A stretch of 64,000 nt of DNA from Hemicordylus capensis (lineage: Eukaryota > Chordata > Lepidosauria > Squamata > Cordylidae): contig NC_069658.1 of NCBI RefSeq assembly GCF_027244095.1, positions 263,632,687 to 263,696,686 on the forward strand. Reading direction: 5' to 3'. Shown here piece by piece: positions 14,001 through 22,742 of the stretch (position 1 is the stretch's first letter; every line of letters starts with the position of its first letter). A program made the translations under genes and the position numbers. The notes under the pieces were generated by a model that was not told the DNA's origin, did no database searches, and was given only the letters and a program-made list of their open reading frames with translations.

Positions 14001-17000
14001 GGGCTGACAGGATTACCATGGAAAAGAGCAAGGCAAGCAGGGGAATGAGAGCAGAGGCATAGGGAACTGGTCAGATAAGACTGATGGGTTTCATGTGACC
14101 TGCTGGCCTACCTGCTAAGAAACGTATGTCCACACAGTCTCCCCCAGTGCATACCAGGACATTCCCATGGACCCCCTCCCACAAACCACACATTCAGTGA
14201 CTGTGCTCTCGAGGGACTGAGCAGGATGATAGTTCACGGGCTACAGATCCATGGTGGCCGGTGCCCCTGGGGCTGGAGGGACAGAGGGCAGGGCTCTGTC
14301 TCTCTTCTCACCCTGCCCTGGCTTTAACTTGAGCTGCATGGGCTGGTCATCCATCGGGTTGAGCCAAGCAGGATAGGAATTCATCAGGTTGGGGCCCCCA
14401 GGGAATGACCAGCCTGTGTGGCTTAAATTAAAATCAGGGCAGGGCCGGAAGAGAGACTCTGCTGTGTCCTGTTCTGCACCAGCCTGCACTGTCCTCTGCC
14501 TCCTGACGGCACCAGCTACGACTGCTACGGGTCTTGATAGCTCCAAACGGGATTTCTGTGCTCAGAGGCAATATGCCAGGGACAAACGACAGTGCAGATC
14601 CCTCTATCATGTCTTGCTTGTTGGCATCTGGCTGGACGAGAATGCCGGAGTACATGGGCTTTCAATTCTTGACAGCAAGGTATGCAAGACTGCCAGCAGT
14701 TGCCCCACAGCAGAGTCCTGCCTTGGGATAGAGGGGGCCACATGCAGAGCCAGCAGGCCGGCCTGCTCCTGAGACAGCAAATTTGTCCTCTTTGTTTGTC
14801 CTCAGGAAGTAGGGATGTGCACGAACCAGTTCGGTGTTCTATTCCTAGAATGCCGAACCGGTTCAGAAACCCCACGTTCAAACCAGTTTGAACGTGGGGT
14901 GGGGTCGCTTTAAGGTGGGAAAAGGGTGCCCTTACCTCCCCCACCTTGTTTCCCCCACCGGCGCTGCTTCAAAAACCACTGGCATGGGGCGGCTGTATAC
15001 CCTCTTGCCTCTTGTTGCCCCAGTAAAACCAGAAGTGTGCGTGCCCGCCATTTCTGATTTTTCACTGACCAGGACAGCAAGAGGGTATACAGCTGCCCCG
15101 TGCCAGCAGTTTTTGAAGCAGTGCCGGAGGGGGAAGCATAGCAGGGGAGGTAAGGACACCGTCCCCGTGCCTAAAGTGACCCTCCCACCCCCCAGGTGTG
15201 CATGGAACCGGTTCCGTGCACATCCCTATCGAGAAGTTTGTGTACTGTAGACTGGGAGGTTTTGTTTTCTTTTCTCTTTTTTTGTAAGCCGTGTTTATCA
15301 CAGAAGTTAGAGTTTTTTGTTCTACACCAGCTGGGATTTTTCTTTGTTTGTTTAGCACCACAAGAAGTATCAGCACGTTCACCAGAAAACATTCACCTGT
15401 TCTGATCCCACCTGTGGCAAGTCCTTCAACTTCAAGAAACACCTCAAGGAGCATGAGAAACTGCACAGTGGTGAGCATATTCCTCTGCCTTACCTGGTAG
15501 AATCTTGGCCAGCCACCCCACCTCTCTGTGCTTTTGACATGCCTTCATCCTGCATGCTTTCTTAGTGCCTCCTACTGCCAAGTGAGAGCTGGTGGATTGA
15601 ACTGAGACCTTCAGCTACAAAGCTTACTCATTCGCTTTGGGCCAGGGCTGCCCTTCAGTTAAAAGTGAAGAGACAATAATACACTGACTTGAGCTCCTTG
15701 AACGAAGGGCAGAATAAAAATAAACATAATTCACAAATAACCAGTGGTTCCCATTGACTGCCAAGACTGGCATAATATGGTCATCTGGCAAATGCTTAGC
15801 CTACAGCCCTCTTCCTCGCTGGTCATTTTTGCAGCAGCATCATACAGTGGTTTTTTGCATCAAATGGCCCTGCTGCAGAGTTGTGTGATCACTTTAACAT
15901 GTGTCAAGACTGTGATTAAATCTCACTTCCTGCAAAGCTGCCAAAAGTGGGTTGACCTATGGTGCTATAAATATAGGCTAGGTGGCAAGATGAAGACGCT
16001 CCCTAAATCAGCATGCCTGAGTGTGTATCTGAGAGATTTAATACAATCCTAGAATGTTCTAGTTGGAAGGGACCTTTGATTTTCAAGGATAATGTTTGTT
16101 TCCCCAATATGTACTATAGAGTACAGGGGTGTGTTTTGAGGTATATCCAGAAAATATTGTCCCCTGCACAACTAGCCACTTTATGCAAATGAAAGAGTAG
16201 CATACACATAAACTTGAAATGTGTTCAGAGATTCTATGGATTATGTATTTGACTTAATGATCTGCCAGGCCTAGGATGATGTAGATGCATGTATGGAGAG
16301 TTTTATTCTTGATATATGCATAAGGTTTGTTTAGAAATAAATCTGATATTTGAAAAAAGGAAAGTTACCCACATCTGCCTTTCAAGCTGCTAGGTATGGC
16401 CCAGAATAGCCAGTAGCATGCCTTCTTCTTCTTTGTAGACAAAAGAGACTACATCTGTGAGTTCTGTGCCCGCTCCTTCCGAACTAGTAGCAACTTAATC
16501 ATCCACAGGCGAATCCACACTGGAGAGAAACCCTTACAGTAAGTATTCCCATAGTGCTCTTCTCTCTCGGTGATCACATAAGAGGAGCTCAGCTAGATCA
16601 AACCAAAGGCCTATCTAGTCCAGCATCCTGCTTCTCACAATAGATGCCTTCAGGAAACTCACAAGCAGCGCTTTAAGGCAATAGGCAATAGCCCTCCCCT
16701 GCTGTTGCTTCCCAGCAAGCAGTATTAGGGGTATACTGCCTGAAAGCGAAAGTTCCATCTAGCATACCTGGCTAGCGGCCACTGATAGACCTGTCCTCCA
16801 CGAATTTTGAATCTGAATTCAAAGCCACTGCCAAAACCCTAGAGGGAAGAGATTAGCTGGAGAGAACAACTTCCTGTTTCCAGCTTCATCCCTGTTTGTG
16901 TTATCTCCTTCCATGATTGTTTTGCAATTTGCCTACCCTCTCCTGATCAGGAAGTTCCATGGTGAGCTATCTGAATCCACAGTCTCTCTGCTGGTTATTT

Positions 17001-18883
17001 TATTTGAATTACTTAAATCTCATAATTGTACTTCACCCTGGGAATCTTAACAGGACTAAAAAGCAAACTAACCTAAATAAATAAACAAACAAACCCCCTT
17101 CTTTAAAGCCATCTGAAGACAAATTAGAATATGTTAAAGATGGTGTCTTCTAGTTTGAGGCTTCCTTCTAATTTCAACTAGCTGCCACATGGGAATCTGA
17201 TTTGGATTGATACTGCAGCACAGAGGTAGAGGAGATTCTAATTCCATGCTGTTTTCCTGCCAAAAATCCCCCGTTCCTCCAAAGCTATTATGGACCTCAG
17301 AAGGTGCCATTGAAGCAGGTGCTACTTGTTTGTTGTTCTGCTGCAGGTCTAATAGATGTTTTGGGGAAGGTGGGATTTAGATTGGGGAGGCTGCATGGGG
17401 CAAAGAAGATTCATCCTTTCCTCCCACATCATCATTATTATTATTACCTTGCCTGGTTATTACCTTTGAAGCCCTGAACTGCTTAAGCCTGGGTTACCTT
17501 AGTGAGTGCTTTCTTCTGTATGTTCTCCACTGCACTCTAAGGTCATCTGGAGAGGTCCGTCTCCCAGTTACCACCGGTATGTCTGGTGGCGACTTGGAAC
17601 CGAGCCTCCTCTGTAGCTGCTCCTGGACTGTGGAATGCACTCCCAGCAGAAATTTGTGGTTTGGGATACTTGTCTTCCCCCTCCCGCTACCCCCAGCTGT
17701 TGTAAAATAAAAATAAATTGGGCGATCTGGTTATAGATCGGCCTCTCATCTGTTTCACATTTTAAAATTTTATTGGTTTTTACAATATCTTCAATTACAT
17801 TTAATTAAGTAAATATTGACTTCCTGCTTACCATTCTGTACGGTTCATATTAGCTATACAAATCTACCATTGCTATAATAATTCAAAACACATATACTCC
17901 ACATTGCAAACTCGATTTTACCCTACCCAACCTGCTGTTGTTACTAAATTTCAAACCCTGCTGAAAGGTCCATATTGGAAAAATAGTTCTTTAAGTAAGA
18001 ATGGCTCCCAATCTTCTTTGAAACATTCCAAGTTTTCATCCCTTATGAGTGCTGTAAGTTTTGCCATCTCAGCGTATTCCAAAATTTTTATCAACCAATC
18101 TTCTTTTGAGGGCATTTAATTATTTTTCCATTTCTGCGCATATACTATTCTAGCCGCCGTGATTGCATATATAAAAAATGTTAAGCTTCTTCTGGAGAAG
18201 TCTCCTTGCGTTATTCCCAGCAGGAAGGATTCTGGCCTCTTAGGAAATGTCATTTAAAAAATTTTCTTCAACTTATTATGTATCATATCCCAAAAAGCCT
18301 TTGCCTTCCCACATGACCACCACATATGAAAAAAGGTTCCTTCACATTGTCCACATTTCCAACATTTGTTTGGAACATTTTTATACATAAATGCTAATTT
18401 TTTCAGTGTCAAATACCACCTATTCATCATCTTATAATAAATTTCTTTTAATGTATAACATGCAGTGAACTTTAAATCAGTTTTCCATAATTTTTCCCAA
18501 GCTGCCATATGGCCTCTCATCTGTTTCAGCCTTGGCTCTTCAATACTGATACTCACTGCTCTTTGCATAGGTGCGAGATCTGTGGCTTCACCTGTCGCCA
18601 GAAGGCCTCTTTGAACTGGCACATGAAGAAGCACGACGCCGACACCTTCTATCAGTTCTCCTGTGACCTCTGCGGCAAGAAGTTTGAGAAGAAAGACAAC
18701 GTCACTGCTCACAAGAGCAAGAGCCACCCTGAGACAGCCACTGGGCCTCCTCAGCCTGCACAGGATCTTCCAGCCCTGAGCCATCCAGTTTCTATGGAGC
18801 CGCTGGAAAACCCCACTGAAAACCAGCCCAGAGAAAAGGGGGTGGAGGAATCTGCCCTTGTCATGGCGATCACTATAGAGTAA
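1824..18883 (+). CDS. ZNF692: ZNF692 (five-finger C2H2 protein), complete coding region, 11 coding exons
   Basis: Coding exons: 1824-2014, 3465-3496, 4191-4718, 6896-6944, 8662-8802, 10467-10595, 12358-12420, 13467-13545, 15356-15470, 16439-16538, 18571-18883. They total 1740 nt (579 residues plus stop) and every junction is GT-AG and phase-consistent. The basic N-terminus ([20 protein letters not shown], then [15 protein letters not shown]) and five C-terminal C2H2 fingers match my memory of human ZNF692 (519 residues); the middle is longer and disordered. Human ZNF692/AREBP is described as an AMPK-responsive repressor of gluconeogenic genes and more recently as a nucleolar ribosome-biogenesis factor. 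The serine just before the last zinc-ligand histidine (SKSH), which I recall as the AMPK site, is kept. The paralogue ZNF653 shares the N-terminus, but the finger sequences fit ZNF692 better. Confidence 0.93.
2038..2355. mobile_element. hAT MITE, TAGGGGTGTGCAC family
   Basis: Palindromic element with termini TAGGGGTGTGCAC and GTGCACACCCCTA. It is flanked by an 8-bp target duplication with one mismatch (ttcgtaac / tttgtaac). Inverted arms include the 'accacggttcgg' end sequence. Same family as 14810-15228 and 60317-61057. It begins 23 bp after the exon 1 donor of ZNF692. Confidence 0.85.
2504..2639. mobile_element. hAT MITE, CAGGGGTTCTCAACGTTGGG family
   Basis: 136-bp near-perfect palindrome starting CAGGGGTTCTC and ending GAGAATCCCTG. 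Flanked by 8-bp duplications ccttagag / ccgtagag. Termini and TSD length are typical of hAT elements. Confidence 0.85.
2660..2775 (+). mobile_element. 5S-rRNA-derived SINE fragment
   Basis: The segment 'tacctggatgggtgac..ctgggaa' aligns by eye with the internal promoter region of 5S rRNA (TACTTGGATGGGAGACC..CTGGGAATACC). A LINE-like tail 'ggtgggatataaaataa' follows. Short and diverged. Confidence 0.5.
3050..3163. mobile_element. hAT-like MITE fragment
   Basis: Inverted-repeat element ending in 'gttggccacccctg', with the common 'gggagttgtagtccagcaaca' arm. The left arm is truncated and no target duplication was found. Related to 41190-41335. Confidence 0.55.
3180..3385 (-). mobile_element. 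MIR-like CORE-SINE, antisense
   Basis: On the minus strand the tRNA-type A box region reads 'agtgtagtggttagaat' and the B-box region 'tcaaatccca'. The core and a tail resembling LINE 3' ends follow. Lies in ZNF692 intron 1. Confidence 0.7.
3465..3496 (+). CDS. ZNF692: ZNF692 coding exon 2 (32-nt microexon)
   Basis: Acceptor 'tctttgtcatgcag', donor GCAG|GTAAGA. With the two bases carried from exon 1 it encodes [11 protein letters not shown] plus one base of the next codon. This aligns with human ZNF692 RYTSSGCVLCAG. Skipping it would shift the frame, so the phase itself supports the exon. Confidence 0.9.
4128..4183 (+). repeat. CT-rich tract serving as polypyrimidine run
   Basis: Almost pure (CT)n/C run immediately 5' of the exon 3 acceptor. 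It is a simple repeat and also the splice-site pyrimidine tract. Confidence 0.8.
4191..4718 (+). CDS. ZNF692: ZNF692 coding exon 3
   Basis: Encodes [12 protein letters not shown], then [19 protein letters not shown], then [11 protein letters not shown]. This matches the human LQYLVLLSHAHSREC and WECSAGHTFSW blocks. The remainder is Pro/Ser/Glu/Arg-rich and probably disordered. Donor ACAG|GTGAGG at 4719 leaves one base. GC content is clearly higher than in neighbouring introns. Confidence 0.9.
5000..5215 (-). mobile_element. tRNA-headed SINE, antisense
   Basis: On the minus strand it begins 'gccatggctcagtggcagggcac' (A-box like). It continues through 'aaaggtcccaggttgaatcactgg' (B-box like) to 'cagatataaggcaga'. 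Same family as 21975-22190 and 44995-45190. Confidence 0.7.
6080..6350. repeat. Partly palindromic element with GTACA-rich arms
   Basis: Central hairpin of gcatttgaagg / ccttcaaatgc around 6220-6250. Outer arms are rich in 'tgtacag' and 'cagccattcaca' in both orientations. Looks like a decayed MITE; no clear ends or target duplication. Confidence 0.4.
6896..6944 (+). CDS. ZNF692: ZNF692 coding exon 4
   Basis: Encodes (A)[15 protein letters not shown] with phase 1 in and phase 2 out; donor AAAG|GTAAGT. An alternative in-frame acceptor nine bases downstream (CCCTCAG, exon from 6905) would drop three residues. The upstream site has the better pyrimidine tract. No human counterpart recognised. 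Confidence 0.75.
7512..8105 (-). mobile_element. CR1-like LINE 3' end, antisense
   Basis: Minus-strand translation contains [20 protein letters not shown], then [10 protein letters not shown], then [14 protein letters not shown]. This is the C-terminal end of CR1-type ORF2. The 3' UTR includes 'tggactagatgggccttgggcc'. Truncated, inactive. Confidence 0.8.
8275..8465 (-). mobile_element. tRNA-headed SINE, antisense
   Basis: Contains the reversed A-box region 'gctctgccactgaacta' and reversed B-box 'aaactgggacc'. Diverged copy of the family at 21975-22190. Confidence 0.6.
8662..8802 (+). CDS. ZNF692: ZNF692 coding exon 5
   Basis: Acceptor 'gctttctgcag'. A closer-looking AG at 8677-8678 is out of phase and was not used. 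Encodes [16 protein letters not shown] and then an acidic run ([12 protein letters not shown]) to TYQPSLD. This fits the acidic stretch seen in human ZNF692. Donor CGACAG|GTAAAT leaves two bases. Confidence 0.85.
9790..10022 (+). mobile_element. Sauria-type SINE
   Basis: tRNA-derived head with 'tggtgcagtggggaaatg' (A box) and 'gttgccagttcaaatccc' (B box). The body is 'ggcatcatctcagactgcgc', and the tail 'gaaatcagcttgatggcac' resembles BovB 3' ends. Other copies: 38335-38430, 39605-39830 and 48020-48165. Confidence 0.75.
10084..10218. mobile_element. hAT MITE, CASTGTTCCCTCTAACAGGG family
   Basis: 135-bp palindrome flanked by a perfect 8-bp target duplication (ttctagtg at 10076-10083 and 10219-10226). 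Same family as the element that splits the SCAN exon at 43311-43446. Confidence 0.9.
10467..10595 (+). CDS. ZNF692: ZNF692 coding exon 6
   Basis: Encodes [19 protein letters not shown] through PSEEKGGGA. Two donors are possible: AAAG|GTGGTG at 10583 is out of phase with exon 7, whereas GCAGG|GTGAGG at 10596 gives the required two carried bases and was chosen. No human equivalent recognised with certainty. Confidence 0.8.
10738..11198. mobile_element. Non-autonomous DNA transposon with AGGYTGTTYACAYG ends
   Basis: Left end 'aaggttgtttacatgacc' is roughly the reverse complement of the right end 'gcgtgtgtgaacagcctc'. The interior shares the theme of 22743-23200 (ATTGAGAGAT.. 'gcgctctaggcgcc'). 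Target duplication not resolved. Confidence 0.45.
12010..12215 (-). mobile_element. MIR-like CORE-SINE, antisense
   Basis: Minus strand gives 'tggtgcagtggttaggatgc', 'gggttcaaatcccc', then core 'cagtcactatctttctgtc' and a tail 'gaggaagtgtaggat'. Good copy of the family. Confidence 0.75.
12358..12420 (+). CDS. ZNF692: ZNF692 coding exon 7
   Basis: Encodes [20 protein letters not shown]. It aligns with human [13 protein letters not shown] immediately upstream of the first finger. Acceptor TTGTACAG, donor ATCAG|GTGGGT; phase 2 in and out. Confidence 0.92.
12615..12830 (+). mobile_element. L2-like LINE 3' tail
   Basis: Common tail 'gcaaagaggcac..ttttaaagtgg', 'ccagtatctgttgctggtgtc', 'tttggggacagggg'. 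The same tail is found at 24605-24865, 39400-39600, 51190-51350 and 57350-57505, and reversed at 29025-29530. Confidence 0.65.
12831..13368. mobile_element. TA-flanked DNA transposon fragment with ~24-bp inverted ends
   Basis: Left end GATCGAGAATCCTTTATCC matches the reverse complement of the right end (GGTCGAGAATCCTTTATC). TA dinucleotides flank both ends. No transposase frame. A Tc1/mariner or pogo relative is likely from the TA flank. Confidence 0.6.
13467..13545 (+). CDS. ZNF692: ZNF692 coding exon 8 (finger 1, first half)
   Basis: Encodes [26 protein letters not shown], nearly the human sequence. It carries the two cysteines of finger 1. Donor AAC|GTGAGT in phase 0 splits the finger between cysteines and histidines. 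Confidence 0.95.
13546..15355 (+). other. ZNF692 intron 8
   Basis: Contains a 419-bp hAT MITE (14810-15228). The rest (13546-14809) is moderately GC-rich and unrecognised. Confidence 0.65.
14810..15228. mobile_element. hAT MITE, TAGGGRTGTGCACG family
   Basis: Termini TAGGGATGTGCACGAACC and GGTTCCGTGCACATCCCTA. Internal arms include 'ggcggctgtataccctcttg' and its inverse. Flanks tcaggaag / tcgagaag are a likely decayed 8-bp duplication. Confidence 0.8.
15356..15470 (+). CDS. ZNF692: ZNF692 coding exon 9 (finger 1 end, finger 2)
   Basis: Encodes [20 protein letters not shown] and on through [17 protein letters not shown], matching human exon content. Acceptor TTGTTTAG, donor CAGTG|GTGAGC leaving one base. 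Confidence 0.95.
15471..16438 (+). other. ZNF692 intron 9
   Basis: No named repeat or exon recognised apart from a short AT-rich interior. Confidence 0.5.
16439..16538 (+). CDS. ZNF692: ZNF692 coding exon 10 (finger 3)
   Basis: Encodes [20 protein letters not shown] then [13 protein letters not shown]. Finger 3 followed by the only canonical TGEKP linker in the protein. Donor TACA|GTAAGT; the Gln codon is completed by exon 11. Confidence 0.95.
16575..16800 (-). mobile_element. CR1-tail-like repeat, antisense
   Basis: Shares 'aaaggcctatctagtccagcatcctg' (in part) and the following layout with the 3' UTR of the CR1-like LINE at 7512-8105. Confidence 0.55.
17455..17665 (+). mobile_element. L2-like LINE C-terminal fragment
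   Basis: Reads as decayed '[10 protein letters not shown]' and 'LRSSGEV', then '[12 protein letters not shown]'. It corresponds to the end of the reverse-transcriptase ORF seen at 53.9-54.1 kb. Confidence 0.6.
17755..18512 (-). mobile_element. LINE-1 (L1) 3' fragment, antisense
   Basis: Minus strand encodes the ORF2 C-terminus: [19 protein letters not shown], then [20 protein letters not shown], then KAFWDMIHN. The plus-strand start 'tttaaaattttattgg' is the reversed 3' end. It lies 58 bp from the last ZNF692 exon. Confidence 0.85.
18571..18883 (+). CDS. ZNF692: ZNF692 final coding exon (fingers 4 and 5, C-terminus)
   Basis: Encodes [20 protein letters not shown] and the last finger [20 protein letters not shown] ending SHPE. 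A Pro/Glu-rich tail ends VMAITIE and a TAA stop. The finger sequences are close to human; the tail is not. Confidence 0.95.
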
Positions 18884-20390
18884 TGAACCACATCCTTGGA
18901 GAACAACGGCAGGGAGGATTCCTGGCAAACCCTGTTGGTGACAGAAATGGGCCCTGAGGGTTTGTTCCCAGTTTCATAGCACCAAGAAGGATGCCCAGTT
19001 TCATAGCACCAAGAAGGATGCAAGTCTGAGACATCCAGGGGCTGGAAGGACTCGAACCCATGAGGTGATGGCCCACAAACCACATTCCTTTGGCACAGTT
19101 CTGTGTTGGCTCAGCTCCAGTAACAGGAGGACAGTCCTGGGCTCGGCCTTGCCAAGCTACAGGATATCTGAGACTGGTAGCCAATTGGAAGCCTTAGCAT
19201 TGTGACACTTGGCTCCCAGACCTCTCTTTAGACTCCAAATATGAGGGAGGTTGCTGGCGGAGACATGCACATACCTCCCTGGCTCTTACCCCACGTTGTT
19301 GGTAGCTCTGGGTTTAACTTGTCTTGCTTGACAGTATTGGAGGACATGACACATGTCTTGGTGTTTCTGGGTTTTTAAGCTTTCCCTTTGGGAACCTTCA
19401 GTAATGCCACTGCCCCACACTGTCCCATGCTTTCTCCTTTCCTCCATTCTTCCACCTACTGTCTAACCAGGATATCTGTGTTTTGTCTCAGGTATGTTTG
19501 GGAAAGGTGCAACCTTTCCCCCTCCAGACTCATAGAAGCTCAGCCTGTTAGAGGTTGAATGCCCAGGATTTTGATGAGGCAGCCGTTTTAGGATGGAAGG
19601 GGAGCTTTTGCTTGCTTTTGGCAGGGTTGTTTTCCTTCTGTGATTCAAGGTGTGCAGAAAGCTTTTTAATTTATTTATTTTTAAGCAAGTTGCTTACCTT
19701 CATTTATTTTAAAGGCAGCACCTGAGATTTCGGTGTTTGGTTGTTTGTGCAGCAACCTGGCTCTTGCTCAGATCCCCTGATTGAGACTTGGGGCATTGAC
19801 ACACCCTAGTATCCTGACATATGTATGGTCTTCTGCCTGTTGCTGCTCTGACCCCCTGTACAATACATTTGCCTTCAGTGCGTATCACAAAGGATAACTT
19901 GTCTAGGCCGAAGCACTTCATGAACTGGAGGGCCCAGCACACTTCCCCCCACCCCCTTCTCTCCCCTTTTCATGCCATCAAGGTATTTCTTCTTAGCCAG
20001 TAGACTAGAAATCTCCTGGTGCTACTAGATGGTTTAGGGTCTACTTCCACATTGTTATCCAGAGCAAATGAACCCCTAAACTCACTTCAGCCTCTGAGTT
20101 GCTTAACATTTTCAAGGAGGGGCAAGTGAAAAATTGAGCTGACTCACCTGCCCTTTATCTTGGGTTAAATAGATCATGCAAACAATAGCAAGGCTATTCC
20201 CGGAAAATGGAAAGGTGATTCCATTTTTTCTTTTTAAAAATAATAGTGACTTGTAACTGACCTGGCAGTCAGCAGGGGGCTGGAATACCTTGGTCATTTG
20301 ATTGGATATATTATTATTATTATGTAAATTAAAAAAATTATAAGGAAATGTCTTTGTACTGAATCAAATAAATGTGCCTCACTGCTGTCA
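18884..20390 (+). other. ZNF692 3' UTR (probable)
   Basis: No splice or coding signal. Contains an imperfect 26-27 bp tandem duplication at 18969-19021 (unit includes 'tttcatagcaccaagaagg'). A canonical AATAAA lies at 20367-20372. Confidence 0.6.
20367..20372 (+). terminator. Poly(A) signal AATAAA for ZNF692
   Basis: AATAAA followed by a GT-containing stretch, about 1.5 kb after the ZNF692 stop codon. Position is plausible; cleavage site not seen directly. Confidence 0.5.
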
Positions 20391-20469
20391 ATGGCTCTCC
20401 AGGATTGCAAGCAGGAACCTTTCCTAGCCCTTCTGTTCATTTCAGTTAAGAGCTGAGGAATTGTACCAG

Positions 20470-20665
20470 TATAGCATGGTAGTTAGTGTGTCAAACTAGG
20501 ACTTGAGAGGCCCAGGTTCAAATCCTTGCTCAGAACTCATTGGATGAGCTTGGGCCAGTCACTTTCTCTCAGCCTGACCTACCTTGCAAGGTAAGGATAA
20601 AGGGGGAGAACCATGAATGCAGCCTTGAGCTCCTTGGACATAAGTTAGGATAAAAATAAATAACA
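20470..20665 (+). mobile_element. MIR-like CORE-SINE
   Basis: Plus-strand copy: 'tagcatggtagttagtgtg' (A box), 'caggttcaaatccttg' (B box), core 'gggccagtcactttctctca', tail ending 'aaaaataaataa'. Confidence 0.75.
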
Positions 20666-20789
20666 AAACCAGGGGCCTTCTGCTTGCAAAGCATGTGTTC
20701 CATAACAGCACTAGGACCAGGACTGAGGGCACTCTGTGCTAAAGATATTGCGGTTTTCCACCAGAAAAAGCCAAACTTTGCAACCTGTA

Positions 20790-21030
20790 TAAATTATTAT
20801 TATTATTATTATTATTTTACATTTATATCCCACTCTTCCTCCAAGGAGCCCAGAGCAGTGTACTACATACTTGAGTTTCTCTTTCACAACAACCCTGTGA
20901 AGTAGGTTAGGCTGAGAGAGAAGTGACTGGCCCAGAGTCACCCAGCTAGTCTCATGGCTGAATGGGGATTTGAACTTGGGTCTTCCCAGTCCTAGTCCAG
21001 CACTCTAACCACTACACCACACTGGCAAAT
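20790..21030 (-). mobile_element. MIR-like CORE-SINE, antisense, preceded by (ATT)n
   Basis: (ATT)n at about 20791-20815, then a full antisense copy ending 'cactctaaccactacaccac', which is the reversed A-box region. Confidence 0.75.
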
Positions 21031-21405
21031 GTGCTTCTTTTTATCCTGTTTTGCTTGTCATGGAGATTGACTGGCTAGTCCTACAGTCAGGCATGGGGCT
21101 TTGTAGGGCCATTAGGTCCCATCCCTGGCCACTGTAAATCGCTTTGGCTTTTCAGTTCAGTTCAACGTTTATTACAGTCTATGACCAGCACAACAAAGGA
21201 ATAGAAAAGAACAAATAACACAGTTTAATACCACTTATATCACAAATACCCTAGAGTATAATACTGAAACCACCAAAAGCCTCCCAATTGTAAGGAGGGA
21301 GTTAATTACTAAAACTTTTGAGAGCCACCTGATGTTACTCACAAGATCTCAAGCCCAAGCCTAAAATTAGCAAGTGTCAAGTCCTTATGGCTGCAAAAAA
21401 GACTG

Positions 21406-21727
21406 ATGCAAATGAAGAGACAAAAGTCCCATGGTGCTGTAAACAGGTTTATTTGAGCCCAACGCGTGTTGGCCAAAGCCGCCTTCAGGGGCAAAATATT
21501 ATCTGATATCAGCAAATGTGCTCCATTAGCTTTGGCTACTCTCAGATATTGTTACCTGTTTTTGAAGAAGTGTTTTTGTAAAAGGATCACATTGGATAAT
21601 ATTTTTGCCCCTGAAGAAGCCTTCAGCCGACATGCATTGGGCTCAAATAAACCGGCTGCAGCACCGTTGGACTTTTGTCTCTTCATTTGCATCTGTATTT
21701 GGTGCTTCTCATTTTTCTTCATCTATT
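21406..21727. mobile_element. Hairpin element flanked by a 13-bp direct repeat
   Basis: Arms 'tgcaaatgaagagacaaaag' and its inverse lie at the two ends. 'ggtttatttgagcccaa' is near the left and its inverse near the right. The flanks carry identical gcaaaaaagactg, which looks like a long target duplication. Family unknown. Confidence 0.5.
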
Positions 21728-21974
21728 GCAAAAAAGACTGGAAATTGTTTGGTTTTGTGTTTCAATGAAATCCTGAGTTTCTCCCAATGCTGAATTCTGC
21801 AGCTAATCCTGTACCCTCTGGTTTTGGTTTTTGCTTTCTCCTGAAGCATTATGAAATACAGTATTGGCTAGGGCCCCTTTCTCTTGCTTGTGTGGCTTTT
21901 AAACTATTGTGAGGGGTCGCTAGGATGTGTAGCTAACACCACCTGACTCTCCAGTGGTGTTTGCCACTGTGTGG

Positions 21975-22190
21975 GGATGGCCCATAGCTCAGTGGCAGAG
22001 CACATGCCCTGTATGCAGGAGGCCCAAGGGCAGGTTCAATCCTTGCTGTCTCCAGCCAAAAGGATTCTAGTGAGCAGGTGACTGGAAAGGCCTCTGCTGG
22101 TGATGCTGGAGACCCCGTGCCAGTCAGAATAGACAATACTGACCTAGACAGACCCATGATCTGACTCCATATCATGCTTATGTTTTCACA
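21975..22190 (+). mobile_element. tRNA-headed SINE (best copy)
   Basis: A box 'tagctcagtggcagagcac' and B box 'ggcaggttcaatcctt', followed by the body to 'gatctgactccatat'. Reference copy for the family. Confidence 0.75.
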
Positions 22191-22742
22191 TAGTCCACAT
22201 CTAATACAATGTTTCACATCACCCAGTTTGAACGTGTAGTTTTGTGCTTTATTGTATAGAAACTGGGAAAACCTGCTGTCACTTGCATAGTATTCTAAGC
22301 AGAATTTGACAGGAGAACCTGTAGACCAAAATCAGAGGAAAGAAAGGTGTTATCTACATGGGGGTGGGGGTGGGGCGCTGGCTGGCTGGCTTCTGTGCCA
22401 TCCTTGACTTATCTGCATTCCTGAAGGACCTCTTTTTAGGGACCTTTCTACATGAATTACCATTCCTGCTCTTGGCTATTCCTGACCTGCAGTCTGGGAT
22501 GAAAATCAACAGCACCAAAGGAATTGTGTTTAAGCCAGGGTAGATTCAGATAACATGTATTGCAGGGTCATCACCTTCTCGCAAGGCAGCTTTGTTTCCA
22601 CTCTTGGAAGATTAAGACACTGTCTCAAGGCAGATATGATGAAAATGTAAAACTGACCATGCAACAATTGTCATTCTGTTGATACCATGGGAGGCTACCC
22701 AGCTTCTTGAGTCAGAGTTACTTTGGAGAATATCCAAACAGT

